Positions 18,274-28,266 of a DNA stretch of 64,000 nucleotides are shown here, piece by piece. Position numbers and translations under genes: made by a program. The notes below the pieces were generated by a model. The model ran no database searches. It had not been told where the DNA came from and saw only the letters and a program-made list of their open reading frames with translations. Positions within the stretch are counted from its first letter, which is position 1, and every line of letters begins with the position of its first letter. This DNA is from Bacteroides sp. 214 (GTDB lineage: Bacteria; Bacteroidota; Bacteroidia; Bacteroidales; Bacteroidaceae): NCBI RefSeq assembly GCF_010501015.1, contig NZ_QVML01000001.1:61845-125844 (forward strand). The letters run 5' to 3'.

Positions 18274-19473
18274 ATGCCTACTATATCGATTCGCGGGAAT
18301 GAAATGCCTGCATCTCCTATTCGCAAACTGGCTCCTTTGGCGGATGCTGCCAAACAAAGAGGTACACATGTTTTTCATCTGAATATCGGTCAGCCCGATT
18401 TGCCCACACCGCAAGTTGCTATTGATGCTATACGCAGTATAGATCGTAGTGTGTTGGAATATAGTCCCAGTGCCGGTTACAAAAGCTATCGCGAAAAGCT
18501 AACCGGATATTATGCTAAATACAACATCAACCTCCATGCCGATGATATTATTATTACTACCGGTGGCTCGGAAGCGGTGCTGTTCGCATTCCTCTCTTGT
18601 CTTAACCCGGGTGATGAGATAATAGTTCCCGAACCAGCTTATGCCAATTACATGGCATTTGCAATTTCGGCAGGAGCAAAGATACGAACCATTACTACTA
18701 CTATAGAAGAGGGTTTTTCGTTGCCCAAGGTAGAAAAGTTTGAAGAACTTATAAACGAACGTACCAAAGGCATACTTATTTGCAATCCAAACAACCCAAC
18801 AGGTTATCTTTATTCGCGTCGCGAAATGAATCAGATACGCGACTTGGTGAAGAAGTACGATCTCTTCCTCTTTTCGGACGAAGTGTATAGGGAATTTATA
18901 TATACAGGCTCTCCTTATATATCTGCTTGTCATCTGGAGGGAATCGAGGAGAATGTTGTGCTGATAGATTCTGTATCTAAACGTTACTCGGAGTGCGGTA
19001 TCCGTATCGGGATGTTGATTACTAAGAATAAAGAAGTGCGTAATGCTGTGATGAAGTTCTGTCAGGCACGATTAAGTCCGCCCCTCATAGGACAAATTGC
19101 TGCTGAAGCTTCGCTCGATGCTTCTCAAGACTACATGCTCGAAATGTATGATGAATATGTAGAACGTCGCAAATGTTTAATCGACGGATTGAATCGTATC
19201 CCGGGTGTTTACTCACCAATTCCTATGGGAGCGTTTTATACGGTTGCTAAATTGCCGGTAGACAATGCGGATGCTTTCTGTGCTTGGTGCTTGTCCGACT
19301 TTGAATACGAAGGTCAAACCGTATTTATGGCACCGGCTTCGGGCTTTTATACTACACCGGGATTAGGTCACAACGAAGTGCGTATAGCCTACGTTCTGAA
19401 AAAAGAAGATCTTGCCCGTGCGCTTTTTGTACTGGAAAAAGCTTTGGAGGCTTATCCGGGAAGAACTTGCTAA
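18274..19473 (+). CDS. PLP-dependent aminotransferase class I/II
   Basis: 399 residues, typical for aspartate-aminotransferase-like enzymes. Motifs include FHLNIGQPDLPTPQVA, the cofactor-binding TTGGSEAV, NPNNPTGYLYS, SDEVYREFIY and the Schiff-base lysine in DSVSKRYSECGIR (Lys236). The C-terminal arginine motif that binds substrate carboxylate is NEVRIAYVL. The amino donor cannot be fixed from sequence. A LolE-like permease gene follows 12 bp later, so the two are probably co-transcribed. Confidence 0.92.
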   Translation: MPTISIRGNEMPASPIRKLAPLADAAKQRGTHVFHLNIGQPDLPTPQVAIDAIRSIDRSVLEYSPSAGYKSYREKLTGYYAKYNINLHADDIIITTGGSEAVLFAFLSCLNPGDEIIVPEPAYANYMAFAISAGAKIRTITTTIEEGFSLPKVEKFEELINERTKGILICNPNNPTGYLYSRREMNQIRDLVKKYDLFLFSDEVYREFIYTGSPYISACHLEGIEENVVLIDSVSKRYSECGIRIGMLITKNKEVRNAVMKFCQARLSPPLIGQIAAEASLDASQDYMLEMYDEYVERRKCLIDGLNRIPGVYSPIPMGAFYTVAKLPVDNADAFCAWCLSDFEYEGQTVFMAPASGFYTTPGLGHNEVRIAYVLKKEDLARALFVLEKALEAYPGRTC

Positions 19474-19485
19474 GCCGTTATTGCC

Positions 19486-20730
19486 GTGCTCGAATTATTC
19501 ATAGCCAAACGCATGTACCGTGCTAACGACGGAGAGAAGGAAGTCTCTCGTCCGGCAACGCTGATTGCAACAGCAGGTATTGCTATAGGACTGGCTGTGA
19601 TGATTATTGCGGTAGCGGTAGTTATTGGATTCAAGAAAGAAGTAAAAGATAAGATTGTAGGCTTTGGGTCGGATATTCAAATAGCTAACCTTGATGCGGT
19701 GCGCTCCTACGAAACGCTTCCTGTTGCGGTAGACGAAGACTTTATGACTACATTGCTTGCCAAACCGGAAATAACACATGTACAGCGTTACTCTACCAAA
19801 CCCGGCATTATCAAAACAGACGACGCCTTCCAAGGTATGGTACTGAAGGGGTTGGGAGCAGAGTTCGATCCTTCTTTTTTTACCAAACATCTGCAGGAAG
19901 GGGTATTACCAGCCTTTAGTGATACGGTTGCCTCTAATCAGGTGCTAATATCGCGTTCGTTTGCTACCAAACTGAAACTGAAACTCGATGATCGCATCTA
20001 TACCTACTATTTTCAGGACAACAATGTTCGTGCTCGCCGATTAACTGTTTGTGGCATTTACGAAACAAACTTTTCGGAATATGATAACCTTTTTCTGCTG
20101 TCGGATATATATACTGTAAACCGTCTTAATGGTTGGAAAGGAGATCAGGTAAGTGGTCTGGAACTACGCGTTGCCAACTATAATCAATTAGAGGACATCA
20201 CTTATGCACTGGGCGACGAGCTTAGCGGTAGGAGCGATGAGTTCGGCGAACTTTATTTCGTGCGAAATATTGAACAACTGAATCCTAATATCTTCGGTTG
20301 GCTGGCTGTACTCGATTTCAATATTTGGATTATACTCATACTGATGATAGGGGTTGCTGGCTTTACGATGATTTCAGGCTTACTCATTATTATAATAGAG
20401 CGTACAAATATGATTGGCACGCTGAAAGCTTTGGGAGCTAACAACTATACCATTCGCAAAATTTTCTTGTGGTTTGCTGTATTCTTAATAGGGAAGGGGA
20501 TGTTGATAGGCAATGCTATCGGGTTGTTGTTCTATGTGGTGCAATCTCAGTTTGGTTTGTTTAAACTCGATCCTGCTAACTATTACATGGATACCGTCCC
20601 TGTTTATCTGAATGTATGGGTATTCCTTTTGTTGAATATCGGAACATTGCTTGTCTCTGTATTGATGTTGCTTGCTCCCTCTTACCTGATAACCCGTATC
20701 AATCCGGCTGCTTCTATGCGATATGAGTAG
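19486..20730 (+). CDS. FtsX-like ABC permease (LolC/LolE type)
   Basis: 414 residues from GTG 19486. The N-terminal ELFIAKRMY followed by a membrane segment (LIATAGIAIGLAVMIIAVAVVIGF), a large periplasmic domain, and three C-terminal membrane segments give the MacB/LolE topology. LVTI-like SGLLIIIIERTNMIGTLKALGA is the conserved cytoplasmic coupling region. LolE proteins move lipoproteins from the inner membrane. No ATPase partner gene is next to it, so it would use a distant LolD-like subunit. Its 3' end overlaps the convergent glycosyltransferase gene by 17 bp. Confidence 0.88.
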   Translation: MLELFIAKRMYRANDGEKEVSRPATLIATAGIAIGLAVMIIAVAVVIGFKKEVKDKIVGFGSDIQIANLDAVRSYETLPVAVDEDFMTTLLAKPEITHVQRYSTKPGIIKTDDAFQGMVLKGLGAEFDPSFFTKHLQEGVLPAFSDTVASNQVLISRSFATKLKLKLDDRIYTYYFQDNNVRARRLTVCGIYETNFSEYDNLFLLSDIYTVNRLNGWKGDQVSGLELRVANYNQLEDITYALGDELSGRSDEFGELYFVRNIEQLNPNIFGWLAVLDFNIWIILILMIGVAGFTMISGLLIIIIERTNMIGTLKALGANNYTIRKIFLWFAVFLIGKGMLIGNAIGLLFYVVQSQFGLFKLDPANYYMDTVPVYLNVWVFLLLNIGTLLVSVLMLLAPSYLITRINPAASMRYE

Positions 20731-21949
20731 AGTTCTTTCTTAAGAATTCGTTCTTACGGAATGTGCGATACATCCGAAGAAGTAAGGCTTGTATTGGTTG
20801 ATAAAAATCAGCGTACAGCAAATAAAAGTAATATCGGTTTTTATCTCCCAGCACTTTTGCCGTTTTGTTTATAACGAGCGCTTGCACTACAAAGCGAAGT
20901 AACCAGATAGCCGAAACGATTCCTACTGCAATCCAGTTCTGTGCAATGATACTTATGGTTAGTGTAGCTATTGCAAATAAGTGAAGCAATAAGCGCGAAG
21001 TCGTTTCAAATCCCAGTACGTATCGTTGGTTTCCTTTGTAATACTCAGATGTGGCGGCGTAGCTAAGTTTTTCTTCGCGCCATTCGCGGTAATACTCTAA
21101 TGGCTTGATGCGTATCACTGACTCGGGTGATGTCTCTACACGGGTATTATTGCTATTTGCTATTTGATTGATAAACAGGTCGTCGTCTCCTCGTTGTAAG
21201 TTGAGGTGTGCCGAGTATCCTTTTTCTTTGAAGAACAACTCTTTACGATATGCCATGTTGCGACCTATACCCATATAAGGCTTCTTAGCTAAAGCAAGTC
21301 CAAGGTAACGCATGGAGGTAAAGAGGTTATCGAAAGCAGTACGTTTTTTTAGCCAACCTTTGCCATAATCATAACCACTGTATCCAAGTACAATCTCTGT
21401 TTCGGGCGTGAAGTTACGTGCCATAGTACGCAACCAATCTTTGCTTGCAGGGTGGCAGTTGGGCTCTGTAAATACCAACCAATCGTATTTACTAGCCTTT
21501 ACGCCAAGTGTTAGAGCAAGCTTTTTATGGCTAATGTATCGGGAACTATCCGGTGTAAAGCTATGGTAAAGATGTGGATATTGTTCTTCCATATGGAAAA
21601 GGTATTCGTAGCTTTCATCTTTTGCCCCATTGCTGATTACAATCACTTCATAAAGCGGATAATCCTGTTCCAGGATGGAAGGAAGAAAAGCTTGCAAATT
21701 AGATAATTCGTTCTTTGCGCAAATAATAACGGATAGAGGTGGGTACTCTTCAGTGAAGGCAATTTTGTTGCTTTTTATAGCTTTTCCTCTCCGCATTATG
21801 CGGTTATAAAGTGTAAAGTAAAAAACTATCTGTATGATAAAGAAAAGACCGGTAACGACTAATAAATATATTTCGATCGGTAGGGAAACTAAAATATCCA
21901 TAGTGTATTGTACTGTTTGGATGCCAAAGATACGAATTATATCATTCAA
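20714..21949 (-). CDS. Family 2 glycosyltransferase, membrane associated
   Basis: 411 residues. An N-terminal membrane segment (about 22-44) is followed by the GT-A domain: PLSVIICAKNE, QDYPLYEVIVISNGAKDES, and TEPNCHPAS in place of a DxD metal site. GDDDLFIN and a W-rich catalytic segment (YREWREEKLSYAA) follow. Two C-terminal membrane segments complete the protein. It resembles processive membrane glycosyltransferases that build surface polysaccharide or glycolipid; donor and acceptor are unknown. The start overlaps the stop of the upstream permease gene by 4 bp. Confidence 0.88.
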   Translation of the reverse strand: MNDIIRIFGIQTVQYTMDILVSLPIEIYLLVVTGLFFIIQIVFYFTLYNRIMRRGKAIKSNKIAFTEEYPPLSVIICAKNELSNLQAFLPSILEQDYPLYEVIVISNGAKDESYEYLFHMEEQYPHLYHSFTPDSSRYISHKKLALTLGVKASKYDWLVFTEPNCHPASKDWLRTMARNFTPETEIVLGYSGYDYGKGWLKKRTAFDNLFTSMRYLGLALAKKPYMGIGRNMAYRKELFFKEKGYSAHLNLQRGDDDLFINQIANSNNTRVETSPESVIRIKPLEYYREWREEKLSYAATSEYYKGNQRYVLGFETTSRLLLHLFAIATLTISIIAQNWIAVGIVSAIWLLRFVVQALVINKTAKVLGDKNRYYFYLLYADFYQPIQALLLRMYRTFRKNEFLRKNSTHIA

Positions 21950-22956
21950 GAACTTGTATTAAGATATTCTTTCTTAAAAATATTTACGCAAAGTAGAAAC
22001 ATGGAAAGCAGTAACGGACCAAAGATAACCCCCATAAAACCAAATAACGGCAGCCCGATAAAAACACCGAAAATTGTGATAAGGGGATGGATATTCGCCA
22101 TTTGTTTCTGCATAACGAAACGTATTAAATTATCAACCTGGGTAATGACAAGCATACCATAGGCTGCCAACCCAATGGCGTTGCCCCATTCTTGCTGAAT
22201 AAGCAGGTATACAGCCAGTGGTATCCAGATGATCGCTGTTCCTACCAAAGGGATAATAGTTGCCACACAGGTTATCAGTCCAAAGAGAAACGCATTGGGA
22301 ACATCGAAAATGTAGTACCCCAATAACGCGATACATCCTTGTATCACAGCTAGCAATGGTATACCTATGGCATTGGACTTCACGATAATGTTTGTTTCGC
22401 TCAGCACTGTTTTCTTGTTTTCGTCAGAGAAGGGGAGTAGCTCGTATATGTATTTCTCCATCGGTTCGCGCCCAACAAGCATAAAATAAAGAATGAACAG
22501 CATCACCATTACATTAAGGAAGAAACTACTCACACTATTGAGCAGGTATTGTCCTATTTCGGGCATTACTTTAACAAGCTCGGATAGGTTGTCGGGCTTC
22601 AATATATTGTAACCTGTTTTTGCTTTAATGGTGGTAGCGAAGCTTTCTATGGGTTGTATTAATATATTGACGTCGAAATGAAAGGTACTTAATTTGTTGA
22701 TTAGTATGGTTAAGATAAAAACTGCCGGTAACAAGAAAAACAAAACCACCTCCACAATAAGCAGACAAGCAGCCAATGCTTTTTTAAGTTTCTTCTCTTC
22801 GGTTAGTTTTTTCATTTGTCCACGTAGCAGTACGTAGAATGTCATGGCACCAAGTATACCACTAATGAACGGTGTAGCCTTGATAAATATAGCTATGCCT
22901 ACAATGAGGATAATAACAATTAAGAAGTATTTACGATACTGTTCGACGAAGTTCAT
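21946..22956 (-). CDS. AI-2E / PerM family transporter
   Basis: 336 residues with about seven to eight membrane segments. The N-terminal pair is FLIVIILIVGIAIFIKA and IPSFI-like TPFISGILGAMTFYVLL. The C-terminal conserved part includes LIGLAAYGMLVITQVDNLIRF and HPLITIFGVFIGLPLFGFMGVIFGPLLLSM, which are hallmarks of the UPF0118/AI-2E family. Members export quorum signals or act as ion antiporters, so the substrate is open. It is upstream of and overlaps the GT2 gene by 4 bp. Confidence 0.92.
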   Translation of the reverse strand: MNFVEQYRKYFLIVIILIVGIAIFIKATPFISGILGAMTFYVLLRGQMKKLTEEKKLKKALAACLLIVEVVLFFLLPAVFILTILINKLSTFHFDVNILIQPIESFATTIKAKTGYNILKPDNLSELVKVMPEIGQYLLNSVSSFFLNVMVMLFILYFMLVGREPMEKYIYELLPFSDENKKTVLSETNIIVKSNAIGIPLLAVIQGCIALLGYYIFDVPNAFLFGLITCVATIIPLVGTAIIWIPLAVYLLIQQEWGNAIGLAAYGMLVITQVDNLIRFVMQKQMANIHPLITIFGVFIGLPLFGFMGVIFGPLLLSMFLLCVNIFKKEYLNTSS

Positions 22957-23030
22957 GGGTATATGCTGTTTGGCTGTTAATTATGCTTGTATAATCAACA
23001 ATCGAAGTAAGAAAAAGTTTATTCAATCAA

Positions 23031-24515
23031 TTAGAACACCCAACTCAGCATCAGTTTACCTTCGGAAGTTCTGGAATAAACATCCTCAAAGTATTTATAG
23101 TTTGTATCGCGAATGTAGTTGGAAAAAGAAGTGGTGAGGTATAACTTATTCTTTAGTTTAATGTGCAAAGAAATGTTGGTTGCGTGTAGAATAGCTTTCG
23201 ATACGTCTCCTTGCGCATTCAGATTCTTGGCATCTACATGCTCCCAGTCTATATCTTTAGGATAACCTTTCCATGTGTACATACGATACATTTCGTAGTT
23301 GGCGGTAAGTGCCAGGATGTCTTTTTTATAGATAACGTTCACTCCATTCTTGGTAGCGAAGCCGCTTGCCAGGTTATAGTTTCGTTCTTCTACGCGATAA
23401 TGGTCACTCAATGAAGCACCAATAATCACTCCATTGATGTGATTGAAGGCATCAAGTTCCCAATTTTTGCTTAACTGTAGCTTATAGATTGCCCCGATTC
23501 CTACCGAAGCAGGTGTACAGAACTTATAAGGTATTTGTGCCGAAACACTGGAAATGGTATCCGAGTCATAGTAATCGAAGTGCTGAAACATACCAAGGTT
23601 GAGGCTACGCTTCTCGGTTTCGACAAGTTCCACACCAAGCAACCGACCCGTAACGTTGAGCTGTCCTAGTATAGGTTGTGAAGAGTGTATGTTCAGACTT
23701 GCCCGCACCGAGAAATAATCATAAGGTTGTTTCTTTTCCGCATCAAAACGATCGCCATACTCAATATCTATCTCGGTGGCAATACCGGTTCCTTTGTCGA
23801 ATATTTCGTCTTTCAATTCCAAAGCACGCACACCGAGCGAAAGCATAACAGTAACATCGGGCACACCAAACTGCTTACCTGTAGTTTGTCTTTTCTTCCA
23901 TGCATCTCCGGTAAGGATGCGTGTTAGTCCGCGTGTGGGTGAAATAATAAAGGATGCCAATTCTCTGCCGAAGCGCGCCTTTCCTGTTTTGGTGTCATTC
24001 AGTATTGCATCACTTACGCGGTAAAACATCTCGCCCAAAGCCATGCCGCCAATAGGTGTGGCAATTATATCATTGGTAGACGGACGCTCATTTTCCATAA
24101 ACATTTCCCATACAAAACTTCCCCCCAACGAATAGAGCCCCGATTGCCAGAAGTTATACCCGTTTGAACGTGCCGCATTGTAATACAAGCTACCATGATA
24201 GGGATGTAGAAACATATTTGTTCCCATCTGGTCATTGTCGAATACAAAACCTTTTTTGAAGTTATGTTTGATGGTTTTCATATTGATGTAGGCGTAATCT
24301 GCCTCAAGGCAGTACCTGTCGAATGCCCATACTCCAAGGTTTAGCCCCAAATTAAGAGCTGTTGCACGGAGTGGGTGCTTCTTTTTGTAATAAGCCAAAT
24401 CAATAGAATCGGGAGCAAGAGGTGGAAGCACAGAATGATGAAATGCTATTTGCGCTTGCGAAAACGTAGCGCAAATAACGAATAAAAAAAATATGAGACG
24501 TAGTTCTTTCTTCAT
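23031..24515 (-). CDS. DUF3943 outer-membrane-associated protein
   Basis: 494 residues with a signal peptide ending near SQAQ (about residue 21). The N-terminal half contains the DUF3943 segment (VFDNDQMGTNMFLHPYHGSLYYNAARSNGY in part, then QSGLYSLGGSFVWEMFMENERPS in part). The C-terminal half has repeated amphipathic strands and ends in a hydrophobic residue, MLSWVF, which suggests a barrel in the outer membrane. The function is unknown. The gene stands alone between the fcl terminator and the AI-2E gene. Confidence 0.8.
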   Translation of the reverse strand: MKKELRLIFFLFVICATFSQAQIAFHHSVLPPLAPDSIDLAYYKKKHPLRATALNLGLNLGVWAFDRYCLEADYAYINMKTIKHNFKKGFVFDNDQMGTNMFLHPYHGSLYYNAARSNGYNFWQSGLYSLGGSFVWEMFMENERPSTNDIIATPIGGMALGEMFYRVSDAILNDTKTGKARFGRELASFIISPTRGLTRILTGDAWKKRQTTGKQFGVPDVTVMLSLGVRALELKDEIFDKGTGIATEIDIEYGDRFDAEKKQPYDYFSVRASLNIHSSQPILGQLNVTGRLLGVELVETEKRSLNLGMFQHFDYYDSDTISSVSAQIPYKFCTPASVGIGAIYKLQLSKNWELDAFNHINGVIIGASLSDHYRVEERNYNLASGFATKNGVNVIYKKDILALTANYEMYRMYTWKGYPKDIDWEHVDAKNLNAQGDVSKAILHATNISLHIKLKNKLYLTTSFSNYIRDTNYKYFEDVYSRTSEGKLMLSWVF

Positions 24516-24636
24516 AAGCTGTACTGGGTATCTTGCTTTGTTGTGTGTTGTACAAAGAACAAAGAAAATAAAAAAAAGTTTTAGAACCTACTGGTTCACT
24601 CTTTATACATCCTCCAAGTATAGTTTGACGAAATAG

Positions 24637-24806
24637 GTCTTCACATTCACAGAACGCTGTAACCTGATGAAGGTGAACAAGTTACTTGTGAAGACCCCCT
24701 CTTTTATCTTTCACAGGGATTTCACAAAAAAAACTCAGTGTTTTTTGATGAGAAAAACACTGAGAAATTGATCAAAAATCAGTCAGAAGTGAATCAAAAA
24801 TCAGTC
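24637..24806. repeat. Intergenic repeats with 22-bp spacing and nested inverted repeats
   Basis: This stretch lies between fcl and the DUF3943 gene. ATCAAAAATCAGTC occurs at 24771 and again at 24793, 22 bp apart. The related ACACTGA and CTCAGTG cores sit one and two 22-bp steps earlier. Further left, GGTCTTCACA (24637-24646) and TGTGAAGACC (24687-24696) form a perfect 10-bp inverted repeat enclosing GTAAC/GTTAC and TTCAC/GTGAA pairs. No coding sequence is seen. Confidence 0.6.
24726..24764 (-). terminator. Rho-independent terminator after fcl
   Basis: CTCAGTGTTTTT (24734-24745) and AAAAACACTGAG (24753-24764) form a perfect 12-bp stem with a 7-nt loop. On the minus strand the hairpin is followed by eight T residues (24726-24733). 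It lies 50 bp downstream of the fcl stop, which begins at 24814. Confidence 0.85.
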
Positions 24807-24813
24807 GATTTTT

Positions 24814-25884
24814 TTACTCTTGCAAGTACCATTCAAACAACCGCGCAACTCCTTCTTCTACCTCTACTTTGTGGTGCCATCCCAACCCGTGTAGTTTGCT
24901 TGGGTCGGTGAGTTTACGCATGGTACCGTCGGGCTTATCGCTGTTGAATTTAATTTCGCCCGCATACCCCACAGTTTTGGCAATAAGTGAAGAGAGCTCT
25001 TTAATGGTAATCTCTTTACCGGTGCCGATGTTGATGTGGCAGTTGCGCACTTCTTTATCTGTTCCTTTAAGGTCGTCAAAGTTTACATGCTCCATAATAA
25101 AGGTACAAGCGTCTGCCATTTCTTCACTCCAAAGAAACTCCCGAAGCGGTTTGCCTGTCCCCCAAAGCTCTACGGTGCTACCCGAAATACCATACTTAAG
25201 TAAGATGTTTGCAATGCACTTCTCTTCTGCTGTTCCGTCTACTCCTTCTACCGGACGTTTGTTGAGGTCGTTCCTCACGGCTTCCCAGTCATTATTCTTC
25301 AGGCAATGCGCTAAATAGACCTTGCGAATCATAGCAGGCAACACATGACTGCGCTCCAAATGAAAATTATCGTTAGGCCCGTAGAGGTTTGTTGGCATCA
25401 CAGCAATGTAGTTTGTGCCATATTGCAGGTTGAAGCTCTCGCACATCTTTAATCCGGCTATCTTAGCAATAGCATACGGTTCGTTGGTGTACTCCAACGG
25501 GGCGGTCAGTAGCTCTGATTCGGCTATTGGTTGGTGTGCGTCGCGCGGATAGATGCAAGTACTACCCAAGAAGAGCAACTTCTTTACATTGTGCCTGAAA
25601 CTTTCGCCAATTACATTCTGCTGTATTTGCAGATTATTGTAGATGAAGTCTGCGCGGTAGGTGTTATTTGCCATGATACCACCTACATGGGCGGCAGCAA
25701 GAAACACGTATTCGGGTTGTTCGGCATCGAAGAAAGCCTTGACTGCTGCACCGTCCAGCAAATCCAACTCTTTGTGTGTCTTCCCAATCAGATTGAGATA
25801 GCCTTTGGCTTTCAGATTTTTCCAGATAGCGGAGCCTACCAGCCCTCTGTGCCCCGCTACGAATATCTTCGCATCTTTATTCAT
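24814..25884 (-). CDS. fcl: GDP-L-fucose synthase
   Basis: 356 residues from ATG 25884 ([14 protein letters not shown]). The frame is open further upstream but that part lies inside gmd. This short-chain dehydrogenase converts GDP-4-keto-6-deoxymannose to GDP-L-fucose. The NADP-binding motif [11 protein letters not shown] and the catalytic YAIAKIAG (Tyr-x3-Lys) are visible, with the family segments STCIYPRDA and [19 protein letters not shown]. The start overlaps the gmd stop (ATGA), so the two pathway steps are coupled. GDP-fucose feeds capsule and glycoprotein fucosylation. Confidence 0.97.
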   Translation of the reverse strand: MNKDAKIFVAGHRGLVGSAIWKNLKAKGYLNLIGKTHKELDLLDGAAVKAFFDAEQPEYVFLAAAHVGGIMANNTYRADFIYNNLQIQQNVIGESFRHNVKKLLFLGSTCIYPRDAHQPIAESELLTAPLEYTNEPYAIAKIAGLKMCESFNLQYGTNYIAVMPTNLYGPNDNFHLERSHVLPAMIRKVYLAHCLKNNDWEAVRNDLNKRPVEGVDGTAEEKCIANILLKYGISGSTVELWGTGKPLREFLWSEEMADACTFIMEHVNFDDLKGTDKEVRNCHINIGTGKEITIKELSSLIAKTVGYAGEIKFNSDKPDGTMRKLTDPSKLHGLGWHHKVEVEEGVARLFEWYLQE

Positions 25885-26951
25885 TTTCTTCCTGCGATTA
25901 GCTTTTTTACCTTCTTGATGTCGTGCTGAACCATGATTTGAACTAATTCGTCGAAGCTTGTTTGCATAGGGTTCCATCCCAGCAAGGTTTTTGCTTTGGT
26001 GGGGTCGCCTAGTAGTTGTTCTACTTCGGCTGGACGGAAGTATTTGGGATCTACTTCTACCAGTACCTTTCTGGTGGCAGTGTCAATTCCTTTTTCGTTG
26101 ATGCCCTCACCTTCCCAGCGTATATTGATTCCTGCTTCGGCAAAAGCTTTGGTACAGAACTCACGCACGGTATGGTATTCTCCGGTGGCAATGACAAAGT
26201 CTTCGGGAGTTTCGTGTTGTAACATAAGCCACATGCACTGTACGTAGTCTTTGGCATACCCCCAGTCGCGCAAGGCATCCAAGTTACCAAGATACAGTTT
26301 ATCCTGATCTCCCAAACTAATGCGTGCCACGGCAAGAGTTATCTTGCGGGTAACGAATGTTTCGCCACGTCGCTCGCTTTCGTGGTTGAAGAGGATGCCA
26401 TTTACTGCAAACATACCGTAGCTTTCGCGGTAGTTTTTGGTAATCCAGAAACCATATTGTTTGGCTACACCATACGGGGAACGTGGGTAGAATGGGGTTG
26501 TTTCACTTTGTGGAACTTCTTGTACCTTGCCGTAAAGCTCAGAGGTAGACGCTTGGTATATTCTCACTTTTTTTTCCATCCCCAAAATACGCACGGCTTC
26601 GAGCATACGCAAAGTTCCTACCGCATCTACGTCGGCAGTATATTCGGGAACATCAAAACTTACCTTCACATGACTTTGGGCGGCAAGGTTGTATATCTCA
26701 TCGGGTTGTACTTCCTGAATAATGCGGATAAGCGAGCTACTGTCTGTAAGGTCTCCGTAATGCAAATTGATGGTACGTTTCTGTTTCATGTCGCGTACCC
26801 ACTCGTCAAAGTACATGTGTTCTATTCTTCCGGTATTAAACGAGGAAGAGCGGCGAAGAATGCCGTGCACATTGTATCCTTTTTGCAATAATAATTCGGC
26901 AAGGAACGATCCGTCCTGACCTGTGATTCCTGAGATAAGAGCTGTTTTCAT
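25881..26951 (-). CDS. gmd: GDP-mannose 4,6-dehydratase
   Basis: 356 residues. The enzyme makes GDP-4-keto-6-deoxymannose, the substrate of the neighbouring Fcl. The N-terminal Rossmann motif is [19 protein letters not shown], followed by [18 protein letters not shown], the active site [15 protein letters not shown] and [13 protein letters not shown] (Tyr-x3-Lys). The substrate-binding [18 protein letters not shown] is complete. It is first in a two-gene operon closed by the terminator at 24726-24764. Confidence 0.98.
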   Translation of the reverse strand: MKTALISGITGQDGSFLAELLLQKGYNVHGILRRSSSFNTGRIEHMYFDEWVRDMKQKRTINLHYGDLTDSSSLIRIIQEVQPDEIYNLAAQSHVKVSFDVPEYTADVDAVGTLRMLEAVRILGMEKKVRIYQASTSELYGKVQEVPQSETTPFYPRSPYGVAKQYGFWITKNYRESYGMFAVNGILFNHESERRGETFVTRKITLAVARISLGDQDKLYLGNLDALRDWGYAKDYVQCMWLMLQHETPEDFVIATGEYHTVREFCTKAFAEAGINIRWEGEGINEKGIDTATRKVLVEVDPKYFRPAEVEQLLGDPTKAKTLLGWNPMQTSFDELVQIMVQHDIKKVKKLIAGRK

Positions 26952-26978
26952 TCTTTATTTCTTTAGTTAGATTTTTTA

Positions 26979-28142
26979 TTATTGTTTACTATTAGTTAGT
27001 TTATCTACAACAAGTGCAATGGAGCCGTCGCCCGTAACATTACAGGCCGTTCCGAAACTATCCATTGCAATATATAATGCAATCATCAGCGCTTGTGCCG
27101 ATTCATCAAAACCAAGTACCGATTGCAGTACACCAAGTGCTGCCATGATAGCTCCGCCGGGAACACCCGGAGCGGCAACCATCGTAATACCTAGTAAGAA
27201 AATAAATCCCGCGAACATCGGGAAATCATACGGCATGCCTTGCATAATCATTAGTGCCAAGGCGCAGGCTACTATCTTTAGTGTGCTACCAGACAAGTGT
27301 ATCGTAGCGCACAACGGAACAACAAACCCTGCGATGCGAGGTGAAACTCCGGCTTTAATAGCTTGTTCCAGTGTAACCGGTATGGTAGCTGCCGATGATT
27401 GTGTGCCGAGTGCCGTAAAGTATGCAGGCAACATCGTAGCCAATAATTTAAACGGATTTCGTTTTACCACCACTCCTGCTATACTGTACTGAAAAATAAG
27501 CAGAAAGATGTGCAGCGCAAATATCACCGCGATAATTTGCAGAAAGACCATGAGGATGGAATAAACCTTTCCCGAGTACGTCATCTCCAAAAAGATACCG
27601 AATATATATAAAGGTAATATGGGGATGATGGCTTTTTTTATAACTAAGGTTATTATTTCCTGAAAATCCGTAGCTGCATTCTTCAGTGTGTCATTCTTTA
27701 AACCTGCTAACCCTAAGCCCAGCATAAAAGAGAGTACCAGTGCTGTCATCACATTCATTAACGGTGGTATGCTGATGCTAAAATAGGGGAGTACAGCGGG
27801 TTGTTCGTCTACAAGTTGTAAAGAGGGGTCGGGTGTAATCATGGAAGGGAATAGTGCGGCGCCAGTAAAGTAGGAGAGAAACCCCGAAAAGAGCGTGGCT
27901 CCGTAGGCAATTGCCACAGTTATCAGAAGCATTTTGCCTGCCTGATGCCCTATGTCGGCAATAGCAACTGTTACCAATCCAAGAATAATAAGCGGAATAG
28001 AAAAACCTAAGAACTCACTAAAGAGCGCATTGAATGTGGTGAACAACCGGATAAGTGTGGAGGGGAAGAAGTTTCCTAACACGATGCCAAGTATAATTGC
28101 TATGATAATGCGGGGTAATAAACCCAAATGTAGCTGCCTCAT
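26979..28142 (-). CDS. Dicarboxylate/amino acid:cation symporter (DAACS family)
   Basis: 387 residues from ATG 28142 (MRQLHLGLLPRII). An in-frame ATG at 28172 is excluded because it lies inside the likely -7 box at 28170-28177. Eight membrane segments and two re-entrant loops of the GltP/DctA fold are indicated by ALGTQSSAATIPVTLE and by the C-terminal AMDSFGTACNVTGDGSIALVVDKL. That last segment contains the substrate-binding Asp and Asn residues. Probable substrates are glutamate, aspartate, serine or C4-dicarboxylates; the sequence does not decide. Confidence 0.92.
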   Translation of the reverse strand: MRQLHLGLLPRIIIAIILGIVLGNFFPSTLIRLFTTFNALFSEFLGFSIPLIILGLVTVAIADIGHQAGKMLLITVAIAYGATLFSGFLSYFTGAALFPSMITPDPSLQLVDEQPAVLPYFSISIPPLMNVMTALVLSFMLGLGLAGLKNDTLKNAATDFQEIITLVIKKAIIPILPLYIFGIFLEMTYSGKVYSILMVFLQIIAVIFALHIFLLIFQYSIAGVVVKRNPFKLLATMLPAYFTALGTQSSAATIPVTLEQAIKAGVSPRIAGFVVPLCATIHLSGSTLKIVACALALMIMQGMPYDFPMFAGFIFLLGITMVAAPGVPGGAIMAALGVLQSVLGFDESAQALMIALYIAMDSFGTACNVTGDGSIALVVDKLTNSKQ

Positions 28143-28169
28143 AGTGGAGTTGTTATAGATTTTCAACTG

Positions 28170-28177
28170 CAAAAGTA
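28170..28177 (-). promoter_or_regulatory. -7 box of the symporter gene
   Basis: The minus strand reads TACTTTTG (TAnnTTTG). A TTTG lies about 17 bp upstream on the same strand. The box decides the start codon of the symporter. Confidence 0.55.
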
Positions 28178-28266
28178 GTAATTTATATTTTGAACAAACA
28201 CAAACTCCTATTGTTATTCTATAAACAATTAGTAACTAACAACTCTAAAGAATAGGAGAACCTGAC

